38,132 nt of DNA from Thermoprotei archaeon. Lineage in GTDB: Archaea; Thermoproteota; Nitrososphaeria; Geothermarchaeales; JDFR-13. Positions 8,542 through 16,358 of this stretch are shown one piece after another (position 1 is the first letter of the stretch; the number at the start of each line of letters is the position of its first letter). Under the pieces are notes generated by a model. The model ran no database searches, was not told the origin of the DNA, and was given only the letters and a program-made list of their open reading frames with translations. Both the position numbers and the translations under genes were made by a program. The stretch lies in NCBI GenBank assembly GCA_011043415.1, contig DQXH01000059.1, forward strand, positions 1 to 38,132. Reading direction: 5' to 3'.

Positions 8542-9081
8542 TTACAAACCATTAACTTTTTTCTTTACGATCTTACCTCTCTCAGATGGTATAATATAAT
8601 ATTCTCCTCCAACAAATTTCTTCCTAAGTTCACGGCCTCTAAAATATCGATCCAGGAAAACGGCTATCGCAGCGACTTCAGAATGAGGCTGATTGCCTAT
8701 AGCTACATTATAGTCAGAAATCTCGAAATATATTTTCTCCACCTTCTCCGAACCTACAATTAATACTAGTTTATCATACTTACGTAACTCGTTAATTATA
8801 TCACTAATATTGACCCCATACATTGTTAAGTGAATTATCTTAAAACCATTCATTTTCATTAAGTTGATCCATTTAACGGGATCCTCAATATACTCTACTT
8901 TAAAATCACCACCCCATCTTCTATTTATATCCTTTATTCTATCTTCTAGAGTTGTATCTATATCACCCGAGTACGCCATACCTTCAGCTCCTAATGCACG
9001 CGCCGTTAGGGCAACATGTGTAGTTAGCCGTTTATCTCTTTCCCTTCTATGACTCAGCCTCAATATCCATATCCTCCGCAT
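8542..9081 (-). CDS. trm56: tRNA (cytidine(56)-2'-O)-methyltransferase aTrm56
   Basis: aTrm56 is a SPOUT enzyme that makes Cm56 in the T-loop of archaeal tRNAs. The 179-aa protein has the N-terminal WILRLSHRRERDKRLTTHVA segment, the S-adenosylmethionine-binding trefoil-knot loops LVIVGSEKV-like (LVLIVGSEKVEKIYFE) and the very typical IGNQPHSEVAAIAVFLDR. Its start lies 35 nt inside the end of hflX, a strong overlap that implies coupled translation. Adjacency to HflX and aMBF1 is common in archaea. Confidence 0.93.
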   Translation of the reverse strand: MRRIWILRLSHRRERDKRLTTHVALTARALGAEGMAYSGDIDTTLEDRIKDINRRWGGDFKVEYIEDPVKWINLMKMNGFKIIHLTMYGVNISDIINELRKYDKLVLIVGSEKVEKIYFEISDYNVAIGNQPHSEVAAIAVFLDRYFRGRELRKKFVGGEYYIIPSERGKIVKKKVNGL

Positions 9082-10330
9082 GTGGTAAACCCTCTAGAAC
9101 CTCAATTCTATTCTTTTTTATATATTCAATCGCCCTATCATTGAATAAGCCTTCGACGATTATTGAGTCATTCTCAAATGAAAGACTAAACTCCCTATCA
9201 GAATTCCTCTTCAGATAATCAAGTATATTATACCAGTTTGGATTACTATATGATACTCTTACCTTTATATATCTTCCCCTGCCTAATATGTCTTCAATGA
9301 TCTCTAATAATCCATCTAAATTTATTCCTTTTAAAGCAGAGATAAATATGTAGTAGTTACTATAGCTGTTAAATAATGATTCAATAGGCTTCAAATATTC
9401 GATATTATTAATTACATCAATTTTATTACCAACTATCACAACATTCCCATTATAATTTAATTTTCTAAGTATTTCATATGATGCCTCTAGCTTATTCTTA
9501 ATATAATCATATGGTTCAGAGACGTCGACTACCAATAATACCAAGTCAGAATACGTAATCTCCTCAAGAGTAGAGTAAAATGCATTTATCATAAATGGAG
9601 GTAGATCTGTGATAAATCCTATTGTATCAACTAGATAGATGTCCCAGACTCCAATCTTAATTATTGAGAATTTAGTGGATATTGTGGTAAATGGTTCAGG
9701 GCCGGTTCTTCTATTTAACCCAGTTAATGCATTGAATAAAGTTGTTTTCCCCGATGAAGTATATCCTGCGATTGAAATCGTTCTAAATCCTCTTTTACGT
9801 CTATATTCCCTGTGAAGCTCTCTTTTCTTACGTTCCTCCTCCAGCTTAGCCTTTATATTTTGAATCCTTCTTTTAACTTCATTATAATATACGTCGACCT
9901 CATACTCACCTGGACCTAGTACTAGAGCTGGTTGCTCACCTAATTTAGCTAGCTTCACCCTTTCTTTAGCACGCGCTAACTCTATCTGAAGACTAGCTAG
10001 TTTAATCTGGAGATCGGCCTCCTTAGACGGGGAATGCATTTTAAATATCTCGAGAATAATTTCTAGCCTATCCTTAGGCTCTACACCCAGTTCTTTAGCA
10101 ATATTATAGATGTAATTCGGCTTTAGCTGTGTATCAAAAATTACATTTTCCGCTCCAGTAGACTCCATCAGACTCTTTATCTCATTAATTTTATAGTCAC
10201 TTATTCCCCTGCTAGTAAATCGCCTAAGATATACTATACCTACAATTTCATATCCGGCTTCCTTTACAAGCGATTCAAACTCCTTATAACTCTCTCGTTT
10301 ATACACCACTACGATGGCTCTCTTATTCAC
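9047..10330 (-). CDS. hflX: HflX-family ribosome-associated GTPase
   Basis: The protein has an N-terminal HflX domain (ENVIFDTQLKP, EILEIFKMHS), a long coiled-coil linker, then the GTPase core: G1 GYTSSGKTTLFNALTG, a G2 region around EPFTTIST, G3 DTIGFI, G4 GNKIDV and G5 SALKG. HflX proteins bind the large subunit and rescue or split stalled ribosomes. I start at GTG 10330 because GGTGA lies 5 nt upstream; the track's GTG at 10339 has no site. The start overlaps the aMBF1 end by 8 nt. Confidence 0.92.
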   Translation of the reverse strand: MNKRAIVVVYKRESYKEFESLVKEAGYEIVGIVYLRRFTSRGISDYKINEIKSLMESTGAENVIFDTQLKPNYIYNIAKELGVEPKDRLEIILEIFKMHSPSKEADLQIKLASLQIELARAKERVKLAKLGEQPALVLGPGEYEVDVYYNEVKRRIQNIKAKLEEERKKRELHREYRRKRGFRTISIAGYTSSGKTTLFNALTGLNRRTGPEPFTTISTKFSIIKIGVWDIYLVDTIGFITDLPPFMINAFYSTLEEITYSDLVLLVVDVSEPYDYIKNKLEASYEILRKLNYNGNVVIVGNKIDVINNIEYLKPIESLFNSYSNYYIFISALKGINLDGLLEIIEDILGRGRYIKVRVSYSNPNWYNILDYLKRNSDREFSLSFENDSIIVEGLFNDRAIEYIKKNRIEVLEGLPHAEDMDIEAES

Positions 10331-10790
10331 CCTCCTCACCGAGATCCATTAAATCACCTAATGTAAGGGAGTGGTCTGCTACATCCTCCTTATAATATTC
10401 ATACTCCTCCGCTTTACCCGTAAGTTTAATATTCAGAAGCTTCTCGAGTTTACGAATAATTTCAGGGGTTGGAACCATCCTCTCATTTTCAATTTTCTTT
10501 ATATAACTTAATTTAACCTTTAATTCTCTAGCGAGGTCTTCCTGTGTAAGGCCGAGCGCCTCTCTAGCTGATTTAATTAATTTGCCATAGCCCTCAACCA
10601 GTTCCTCAACATCGGAATCCAGAATATTTTTAACTTGTCTCCTGACTCGTCTCCTCGGCAAAGTCTTTACATTACTTCTAATTATATGGAGATTATATTT
10701 CTTAATACATGATAGACAGGCATAGACTCTTCTACCCTGGAAAATCACTTCATATACATTCGCCCTCTCTCCGCATATCTCGCACTCCAT
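10323..10790 (-). CDS. mbf1: Multiprotein bridging factor aMBF1
   Basis: The 155-aa product has an N-terminal zinc ribbon (MECEICGERA ... CLSC) and a Cro/C1-type helix-turn-helix around residues 70-125 (SAREALGLTQEDLARELKVK), the classic archaeal MBF1 layout. MBF1 binds the small ribosomal subunit and is implicated in transcription/translation linkage. I start at the ATG at 10790; the track's TTG three codons upstream is less likely. It is the first gene of the MBF1-HflX-Trm56-TFE run and is divergent from NAC. Confidence 0.93.
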   Translation of the reverse strand: MECEICGERANVYEVIFQGRRVYACLSCIKKYNLHIIRSNVKTLPRRRVRRQVKNILDSDVEELVEGYGKLIKSAREALGLTQEDLARELKVKLSYIKKIENERMVPTPEIIRKLEKLLNIKLTGKAEEYEYYKEDVADHSLTLGDLMDLGEEGE

Positions 10791-10822
10791 ACCTATCAAA
10801 TAATCTTTTATTAGTTTATCAA

Positions 10823-10848
10823 CTAAATAATCTATTTCAATTATTTAG
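10823..10848. promoter_or_regulatory. 9+9 inverted repeat between mbf1 and nac (divergent promoter)
   Basis: CTAAATAAT at 10823-10831 is followed after 8 nt by its exact reverse complement ATTATTTAG at 10840-10848. The left arm is centred 27 nt before the nac ATG and so fits as the TATA box of a leaderless nac mRNA. The right arm, read on the minus strand, could be the TATA box for mbf1 with a leader of about 25-30 nt. The symmetry could also be an operator for a dimeric regulator. Confidence 0.55.
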
Positions 10849-10853
10849 AGAAT

Positions 10854-11201
10854 ATGAAGATATCAAGTCGTGACTTAAGAAGACTTATGAAGAAAGCTGG
10901 AATTGAATTACTTGACACCCCTGAAATTGAGTATATTGAATTCATCTATAAAGATGGCAGAAGAACGAGAATACATAATCCCATGGTTAGTAAAATGAAA
11001 GTCGGAGATCAAATAACATACCAGATAATAGGTGAAGAGGAGGAAGTTGAGGAAGAGTTGGAGGTAGAACTCAGCGAGGAAGATATCAAGATAGTTATGG
11101 AGCAGGCTGGTGTAGATAGGGAGCTTGCAATTAAGGCACTACAATTAACGAATGGAGATATAGCTCAGGCAATAATAATCCTGAAAGAACAAAATATATA
11201 G
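10854..11201 (+). CDS. nac: Nascent polypeptide-associated complex protein (archaeal NAC alpha)
   Basis: The 115-aa protein has a NAC domain (about 8-62; RLMKKAGIELLDTPEIEYIE, VSKMKVGDQITYQI) and a C-terminal UBA domain (about 75-115; EEDIKIVMEQAGVDRELAIK ... NGDIAQAIIILKE). Archaeal NAC forms a homodimer at the ribosome exit site and shields nascent chains. The candidate TATA box 27 nt upstream and lack of a ribosome site suggest a leaderless mRNA. Confidence 0.95.
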   Translation: MKISSRDLRRLMKKAGIELLDTPEIEYIEFIYKDGRRTRIHNPMVSKMKVGDQITYQIIGEEEEVEEELEVELSEEDIKIVMEQAGVDRELAIKALQLTNGDIAQAIIILKEQNI

Positions 11202-11212
11202 TTTATATTAAA

Positions 11213-11287
<75 letters not shown>

Positions 11288-11337
11288 ACTATAATTACAT
11301 TTTGAAACTAGATTTGAAAAAATTTATTTTGATATGG

Positions 11338-11426
11338 TGGGCCCGGCCGGATTTGAACCGGCGACCCCCGGGTTATGAGCCCGGTCTCGAAGGTGAGCCT
11401 GCTCCGCCAGGCTGAGCTACGGGCCC
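11338..11426 (-). tRNA. tRNA with anticodon CAU (elongator Met, or Ile2) containing a 15-nt intron
   Basis: The 89-nt gene gives a perfect 74-nt cloverleaf once 15 nt are removed between positions 25 and 26: acceptor GGGCCCG/CGGGCCC, D stem GCTC/GAGC, anticodon stem CCGGG/CCCGG with loop CTCATAA, T arm GCCGG-TTCAAAT-CCGGC, discriminator A. The three G-C pairs next to the loop recall initiators, but the G1-C72 pair does not fit an archaeal initiator (A1-U72). Elongator Met or a lysidine/agmatidine-type Ile2 cannot be separated by eye. Confidence 0.9.
11386..11400 (-). other. 15-nt tRNA intron at non-canonical position 25/26
   Basis: The intron reads AGGCTCACCTTCGAG on the minus strand. It sits in a full hBHBh' motif: outer helix CCTGG/CCGGG, 3-nt bulge AGA, 4-bp central helix CGGA/TTCG, 3-nt bulge GCA, and inner helix GG/CC closed by loop CTCA. 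Cutting after the second base of each bulge leaves exactly the mature cloverleaf. The structure is inferred by base pairing from the sequence. Confidence 0.88.
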
Positions 11427-11457
11427 TATTCATTATTTTTAAATTAATTTTATGTTA

Positions 11458-12219
11458 TTAAAGTTTTGCTAAACTTATTAGATGTTTCAGTTCCAATAGG
11501 TATATGGCGATTATTATAATAAGCGATATTATAATATATGCATAATCGACGCCGGACAATACTAAGGTTTTATAGGATGTTCTTTTGACGCCTGGTCTTA
11601 ACCCCCTAATTTCGAGCGCCTCTGCTACCTCAATACTTCTCTTAATACTTAATACTATAAGTGGAATTAAAAGCGGGATATAATTCCTGATTCTAGTAAG
11701 TATATTCCCTTTATCTAACTGTAGCCCTCGAGAAATCTGGGCCTCTATAATATCATTTAATTCCATGGATAATGTAGGTATGAACCTTAATGCTAGCGAG
11801 AATGATAGTGATATCGTCATAGGTAGTCTAAGCGCCTCCAACGTAAGTGAGAAATCATCCGGGCTCGTAGTAAAGAAGAATAAGTCTACAGCCATCACAA
11901 ATAATAGAAATCTTAGTAGTGGAGAGAGAGTATCGATGATATCATATGTAGCAAGGTAATTTGCTACAATAATTAAGATTAGTATAGGTGTAAGATATAA
12001 TATTGATCTTAATACTTTAAACAGAACTTTACCTAATATCTTGAATTCGACTAATAATGTTGCCATGAGTATACCTATTTTAATAGGATCTTGTATAAAG
12101 AATACAATAACCATTAGTATTATAGACTTTATCAGCTTAATCCTCGGATCCAGCCTAAAGAGTAGCGCATCCTTCTCCTCAAATAGAAAAACCTTAGAAA
12201 ACCTACTTATTACACTCAC
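11458..12219 (-). CDS. ECF transporter transmembrane T component (EcfT/CbiQ family)
   Basis: The 253-aa hydrophobic protein has an N-terminal LDPRIKLIKSIILM segment, about five or six membrane spans, and two cytoplasmic coupling motifs: AQISRGLQ near residue 160 and ALEIRGLRPG near 210. These Ala-Arg-Gly helices transmit ATPase movement. It couples the two ATPases encoded just upstream to a substrate-binding S subunit that brings in a vitamin or metal. No S component lies in the window, so the substrate is unknown. Its GTG start overlaps the ATPase stop. The GTG lies directly after a GGGGGG run, so the start is uncertain. Confidence 0.88.
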   Translation of the reverse strand: MSVISRFSKVFLFEEKDALLFRLDPRIKLIKSIILMVIVFFIQDPIKIGILMATLLVEFKILGKVLFKVLRSILYLTPILILIIVANYLATYDIIDTLSPLLRFLLFVMAVDLFFFTTSPDDFSLTLEALRLPMTISLSFSLALRFIPTLSMELNDIIEAQISRGLQLDKGNILTRIRNYIPLLIPLIVLSIKRSIEVAEALEIRGLRPGVKRTSYKTLVLSGVDYAYIIISLIIIIAIYLLELKHLISLAKL

Positions 12220-13040
12220 CCCCCTTTAATTAGATTATATATTTTGTCTACAGCATCATCATAGTTCTTAAAAACAACGTACTTACCTTCTTTCCTCAAA
12301 GTTTGAATCAATTTAGATAGAGATGGAGGCTCTAATCCAGCTTCGATGAGTAACTCTGGATAATTGTTAAATAATTCTACTGAAGAGCCATCGTAAATAA
12401 TTTCCCCTTTATTAAGGACTATTATCCTACATTCAGGTAGCTCAAAAACAAATTCAATGTCATGTGTCGCTAATATAATAGTTTTTTCTCGATATACTAT
12501 ATTCCGTATTATATCAATTAATATCTCTCTTTGAAAACCGTCTTGACCTGCGGTAGGTTCATCTAATACAACATATTTAGGATCCCATGCTAATGCAATA
12601 GCTATGGCAAGCCTACGTTGCTCTCCACCGCTTAATGTAAATGGGGATCTATCTCTATATTCCCATAACCAAAACATATTTAAGACTTTTCTTATTCGGT
12701 GAACGCGTATATCCTCCTCAAATCCGAAATTCGCTAGGGCAAATTCAACCTCCTTCCATACACTTTCTGTAAAGAACATTCTTTCTGGATACTGAAATAC
12801 CAACGCAACTTTCTTTGCGAGATCAGAGACAGACGTCTCCTTCGTGTTTAATTTATCTACATAGACCTCGCCCTTAGACGGTTTAAGTAAGCCATTAATA
12901 TGCTTTAGTAATGTAGTTTTTCCAGCTCCATTATCGCCTAGTATACATACAATCTCACCTTCCTTAATTGTAATATTGATATTTTTCAATACGTAATCTC
13001 TGTCACCATATTTGAACCATACATTATCAAATATTATCAT
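12216..13040 (-). CDS. ECF transporter ATPase (EcfA, first type)
   Basis: The 274-aa ABC ATPase has Walker A GDNGAGKTTLLKHING, Q-loop FQYPE, signature LSGGEQRRLAIAIALA, Walker B YVVLDEPTAGQDG and the switch His in LATHD. It pairs with the neighbouring ATPase to drive the ECF module. It lies between EcfA2 and EcfT on the same strand, with a 4-nt overlap to EcfT. The last codons (GGG GGG TGA) form a purine-rich ribosome site. Confidence 0.92.
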   Translation of the reverse strand: MIIFDNVWFKYGDRDYVLKNINITIKEGEIVCILGDNGAGKTTLLKHINGLLKPSKGEVYVDKLNTKETSVSDLAKKVALVFQYPERMFFTESVWKEVEFALANFGFEEDIRVHRIRKVLNMFWLWEYRDRSPFTLSGGEQRRLAIAIALAWDPKYVVLDEPTAGQDGFQREILIDIIRNIVYREKTIILATHDIEFVFELPECRIIVLNKGEIIYDGSSVELFNNYPELLIEAGLEPPSLSKLIQTLRKEGKYVVFKNYDDAVDKIYNLIKGG

Positions 13041-13053
13041 AAATCATACCTCC

Positions 13054-13884
13054 TTAATTGATAATGTCTGCTAACTCGATATGATCTAGAGGTATCTTAT
13101 CTAATCGGATCCCCCGGAGATAAAGCCTCTCATAAATCTTTACTGTAGTGGGTATATTTATACCGAGTTTCTTGTTAATTAAGTTCTTAAATATAGTTTG
13201 CGGATCCCCATCCTGATATATAATCCCATCATACATTATGATTACTCTATCAGCTAGTTTAACAAATAAATCGAGCCTATGATCGATTAACATAATACCA
13301 GTGCCGTACTCTTTATTTAATGACTTTATAATTGAAATTAATCTTTTCAATGAACGCGGCGATAGATATGCGCTGACCTCGTCTAGAAGTAGCATCTTCG
13401 GCTCCATAACCAGCACCCCAGCTAACGCAACTAATTGTTTTTCACCTCCCGATAAGGTATCTATCTTCCTATTAACTAAGTGCTCTATACCCAGAGTCTT
13501 TAAGATCTTGGTAATCCTATTCCTCATTTCTTCACGGGTGAACCCCCTATATTCCAGGCTAAATGCGATATCCCTCTCAACAGTATCCATGATTATCTGA
13601 TTATCCGGATTCTGAAATAGATATCCTATACATGTTGCTAGATCGGGTATAGGCGTCTTCGCCGCATCATATCCACATACTAATACATTGCCGCTATATT
13701 CACCTTTATAAAATTGTGGAATCAATCCCGTTAATGAGCGTGCAAGTGTAGTCTTTCCGCACCCGCTTGGCCCCGCTAAAATCACGATTTCCCCATTTTT
13801 AATAGATAAATTAATGTTCTTTAGGACGAATTTATTAGTCCCCTGATATTTGAAGCTAAGGTTTTTTACCTCTATCAAATGCAT
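13054..13884 (-). CDS. ECF transporter ATPase (EcfA, second type)
   Basis: This is the second ABC ATPase of the module: Walker A GPSGCGKTTLARSLTG, Q-loop FQNPD, signature LSGGEKQLVALAG, Walker B MLLLDEVSAYLS and the switch His in MLIDHRLDL. The ORF track starts at a GTG at 13893. I prefer the ATG at 13884, with GTGAG a few nt upstream. It lies 17 nt downstream of the DHH gene, possibly in the same transcript. The lack of the usual Pro-Thr after DE in Walker B is typical of one EcfA subfamily. Confidence 0.9.
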   Translation of the reverse strand: MHLIEVKNLSFKYQGTNKFVLKNINLSIKNGEIVILAGPSGCGKTTLARSLTGLIPQFYKGEYSGNVLVCGYDAAKTPIPDLATCIGYLFQNPDNQIIMDTVERDIAFSLEYRGFTREEMRNRITKILKTLGIEHLVNRKIDTLSGGEKQLVALAGVLVMEPKMLLLDEVSAYLSPRSLKRLISIIKSLNKEYGTGIMLIDHRLDLFVKLADRVIIMYDGIIYQDGDPQTIFKNLINKKLGINIPTTVKIYERLYLRGIRLDKIPLDHIELADIIN

Positions 13885-13901
13885 TTTACTCACATAAACA
13901 T

Positions 13902-14978
13902 CTATATTGAAATCTCATTGAATTTTGTAGATAATGCATTTTCAAGATAATTTGTAAATGATGATATAAATCTTTCAAGAAATTTCCTACACGACACTTT
14001 CCCTTTATATTCTATATTTAATAGAGTTTTATGGCCTCCATAAGAAATTTCTTGCATATTCTTGAGTAGGTCTCTAAAGACGTCGATACTATGCTCTTGA
14101 AGTAATTCCTCCTTTATTCTAATATTTACTCTACACTGTTTTTTCTTATCAGTATACACTAGAATAATGTCACCTCCAATTCTATGTAATATGGATGATA
14201 CTTGACTTAAATACGCACCTACATTAGTTATAACTAATATTATACTGTTTCCACGATAGACCCTCATCCTCTTTAAAGCTTTCAAATAGGCTAGTTTCTC
14301 AGAGAAACTGGCTTCAGCTCTAATTACTTTATGTATATCACTGAACTTGAAGCCAGCCTCCCTCATTAAAAAGGTGATCCATTTTAAGGCGTAGGGGGTA
14401 GCATACCTTAGAAAATTGGTCTCTAAGTATAGTGCCAGTATACATAATTTCATATATTTATCTTTAAGCCATGTAAGTGGAGAGTATCTTGATATTATAT
14501 CGAGTATGATCTCAATAGTTGATGATGCACTAGTGTCGACTATCGATACATTAAACCTGTCTATAAAACTAGTTTTAACATGGTGGTCTACCAGAATTTT
14601 GATTAGATCCCTGGAACTCAATATCTTAGCACCAGCTTCTCCTAGAACGTCTGAACCACCGACGTCTAAGAAGAAGGCGACTTGATACTTTCTTATTTCC
14701 TCATTACTAATGTCATATAGGTAGTTAGGATTTATCCGTAAATATTTTAATATCTGAATAGTTTTACTGCTTAACCCCTCTGGAAATACATATGTAACTT
14801 TCTTCACTCTAAATACTTTTTTAAGAAATAATCCTAGTATGATACTTGCTGATACAGAGTCGATATCCGCATTCCGATGGCCTACGATAAGATAAGAATT
14901 ATAGCTTTTATCCTTAAAGATACTATCAAGTAACTTAAAATTAGAGTATCTATCCACCCTGCTTTGGTCTTGATACAT
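13902..14978 (-). CDS. DHH-family phosphoesterase (RecJ/NrnA-like)
   Basis: The roughly 358-aa product has the DHH superfamily motifs: GHRNADIDSVSA (motif I), FFLDVGG (II), VDHH (III) and a C-terminal DHHA1-like region with SYGGHKT. Members hydrolyse nanoRNA, cyclic dinucleotides or single-stranded DNA; which applies here cannot be told. The N-terminus overlaps the end of prefoldin beta by 29 nt. The start is uncertain: ATG 14978, the upstream GTG 14984 and an internal GTG after AGCAGG are all possible. Confidence 0.85.
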   Translation of the reverse strand: MYQDQSRVDRYSNFKLLDSIFKDKSYNSYLIVGHRNADIDSVSASIILGLFLKKVFRVKKVTYVFPEGLSSKTIQILKYLRINPNYLYDISNEEIRKYQVAFFLDVGGSDVLGEAGAKILSSRDLIKILVDHHVKTSFIDRFNVSIVDTSASSTIEIILDIISRYSPLTWLKDKYMKLCILALYLETNFLRYATPYALKWITFLMREAGFKFSDIHKVIRAEASFSEKLAYLKALKRMRVYRGNSIILVITNVGAYLSQVSSILHRIGGDIILVYTDKKKQCRVNIRIKEELLQEHSIDVFRDLLKNMQEISYGGHKTLLNIEYKGKVSCRKFLERFISSFTNYLENALSTKFNEISI

Positions 14979-15306
14979 ATTCACGTATCTCCTGGTTTAT
15001 TCTCTTAATATCATCCATCAACCTCTTTTCCTGCTTCTCTAGAGTAGATATTCGAGCCTCTAATAACGTGATACTCTCCTCCAGTTCCTTAATAACCTGA
15101 TCCTTATCTGTCTTAAAGAAGACTGTTCCAGCCAGTTTATAAACCTCATTTTCCTTCGCAGTTTTAACCGCTTCTAAAGCATTCTTATGCTCTAATAATG
15201 CTGCCTGAAGCTGCTGCTTCTGAGCCACTATAGCATTATATGTTTTCTGATAATCATCTAATTGCTTCAATAGCTGCTGCACTTTAGGAGGAATTTTAGT
15301 GGCCAA
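14950..15306 (-). CDS. pfdB: Prefoldin subunit beta
   Basis: The 118-aa protein is two long coiled-coil helices around a short hairpin, with PPKVQQLLKQLDDYQKTYNA at the start and VYKLAGTVFFKTDKDQVIKE in the middle, as in archaeal GimC beta. Prefoldin captures unfolded proteins for the thermosome. The start codon is TTG at 15306, supported by the strong site GAGGTGAT 7 nt upstream. It follows pcc1 in the standard exosome-superoperon order. Confidence 0.94.
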   Translation of the reverse strand: MATKIPPKVQQLLKQLDDYQKTYNAIVAQKQQLQAALLEHKNALEAVKTAKENEVYKLAGTVFFKTDKDQVIKELEESITLLEARISTLEKQEKRLMDDIKRINQEIREYVSRPKQGG

Positions 15307-15358
15307 ACTAACATCACCTCATGAATATTTATTCAGTAATTAAATTAGATAAATATAA

Positions 15359-15595
15359 TTAAACCACTGATAAATCTGATATTACTTTAAGTAGTCTTAA
15401 GAGAGAATTTAATACCCCCTTCAACTTCGACATATCTTCTGAATCGATTCTACATATCACCCGATTCCCATCCAGCATTATAGACGCGGCTAATGTTTCA
15501 TACTTGAAGTTCATATCTGGTGATAGAGATGCATAAACCAGCTTAGCGTATCTATCATCTATAAAGTTTATCTCTATCCTAGCACCATAGTTCAT
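15359..15595 (-). CDS. pcc1: KEOPS complex subunit Pcc1
   Basis: This 78-aa protein has the Pcc1 pattern: an N-terminal beta strand, then YETLAASIMLDGNRVICRID and a C-terminal helix with LKGVLNSLLRLLKVISDL. Pcc1 dimers connect Kae1 in the complex that makes t6A37 of tRNAs reading ANN codons. It lies between Brix and prefoldin beta, its conserved archaeal place, and overlaps the brix end by 17 nt. A second paralogue is at 25743-25991. Confidence 0.85.
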   Translation of the reverse strand: MNYGARIEINFIDDRYAKLVYASLSPDMNFKYETLAASIMLDGNRVICRIDSEDMSKLKGVLNSLLRLLKVISDLSVV

Positions 15596-16106
15596 TTCTC
15601 ATTAAAACTACTTTAAGTAGAGGATATATAGGTTCACCATCCATATCCTCAAACTGTAGGATGGTATGTCCTTCCCCCTCCCTTATACTTAGATAACCCT
15701 TAATACCATTTTTTCTTAAAGGATCGTAAAGATATTCGCCTATAAATGTCTTAAGCTTCTCAAATATCCTTTTATCCCCACCTATATAGCGTAACTGTAT
15801 TTCATTTAGAATCGTATGTGTTTTAGAATCAACCTGCAATTTTAACCCGACTATTTCTAGTGTGAGGAAATACTCAAATTTTTTAAGAGAGGGATAAAGA
15901 AAGTTGATTGTACATGGATTTCCCCTTCTGCTAGTTATTATAATAAGTTTGCTGAAGCCCTTGACATACATCAACCTTCTTAAATCGTCTAGACTCATAT
16001 GCCCCCGATTTATTTTAATTGAGAAAGGGATGACCCAGCTTAATTCCTTAGCTAATCTACGTGTTCTTTGGTTAGTCCTTCTTGAAGTAGTTATTAATAT
16101 TGTCAT
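15579..16106 (-). CDS. Brix domain ribosome biogenesis protein (Imp4/aImp4-like)
   Basis: The 175-aa protein has the Brix/IMP4 layout: an N-terminal ITTSRRTNQRTRRLAKELSW motif, a middle KLIIITSRRGNPCTINFLYP segment and a C-terminal GHTILQFEDMDGEPIYPLLK. Archaeal Brix proteins (COG2136) act in rRNA processing. The gene follows eL43 by 15 nt and overlaps pcc1. In many archaea rpoP stands between eL43 and this gene; here it does not. Confidence 0.9.
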   Translation of the reverse strand: MTILITTSRRTNQRTRRLAKELSWVIPFSIKINRGHMSLDDLRRLMYVKGFSKLIIITSRRGNPCTINFLYPSLKKFEYFLTLEIVGLKLQVDSKTHTILNEIQLRYIGGDKRIFEKLKTFIGEYLYDPLRKNGIKGYLSIREGEGHTILQFEDMDGEPIYPLLKVVLMRNELWC

Positions 16107-16121
16107 TATAATAAGAGATAT

Positions 16122-16358
16122 TTATTTAACTCCCCTACGTATGATAACTGGCTCGTATGCTCCGCCTGCAAATGTGTAACCACATTTTTTACACCGCCAT
16201 ACACCAACAGATACTCTAACGACTTTCTTATGCATACATCTAGGGCATTCATATTTTTTAACACGTTTAATCATCACTAGATTCCATCGTTTTCTGAGTG
16301 TAGCTCCATATCTAGGGCCGAATCTCGCTGCAATATTTGGATATTTCTTTTTCGCCAT
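16122..16358 (-). CDS. rpl37ae: Ribosomal protein eL43 (L37Ae)
   Basis: This 78-aa zinc protein of the large subunit begins MAKKKYPNIAARFGPRYGAT and carries the zinc site CPRC-x16-CKKC followed by GYTFAGGAYEP. GGTGAT lies 5 nt before the ATG, overlapping the Rrp42 stop codon region. It is located between rrp42 and the Brix gene, the usual archaeal arrangement. Confidence 0.95.
   Translation of the reverse strand: MAKKKYPNIAARFGPRYGATLRKRWNLVMIKRVKKYECPRCMHKKVVRVSVGVWRCKKCGYTFAGGAYEPVIIRRGVK

Noticed and set aside
11338-11426. Initiator tRNA-Met
   Set aside because: Three G-C pairs flank the anticodon loop as in initiators, but the acceptor starts G1-C72 rather than A1-U72 and the rest matches an elongator-type body.
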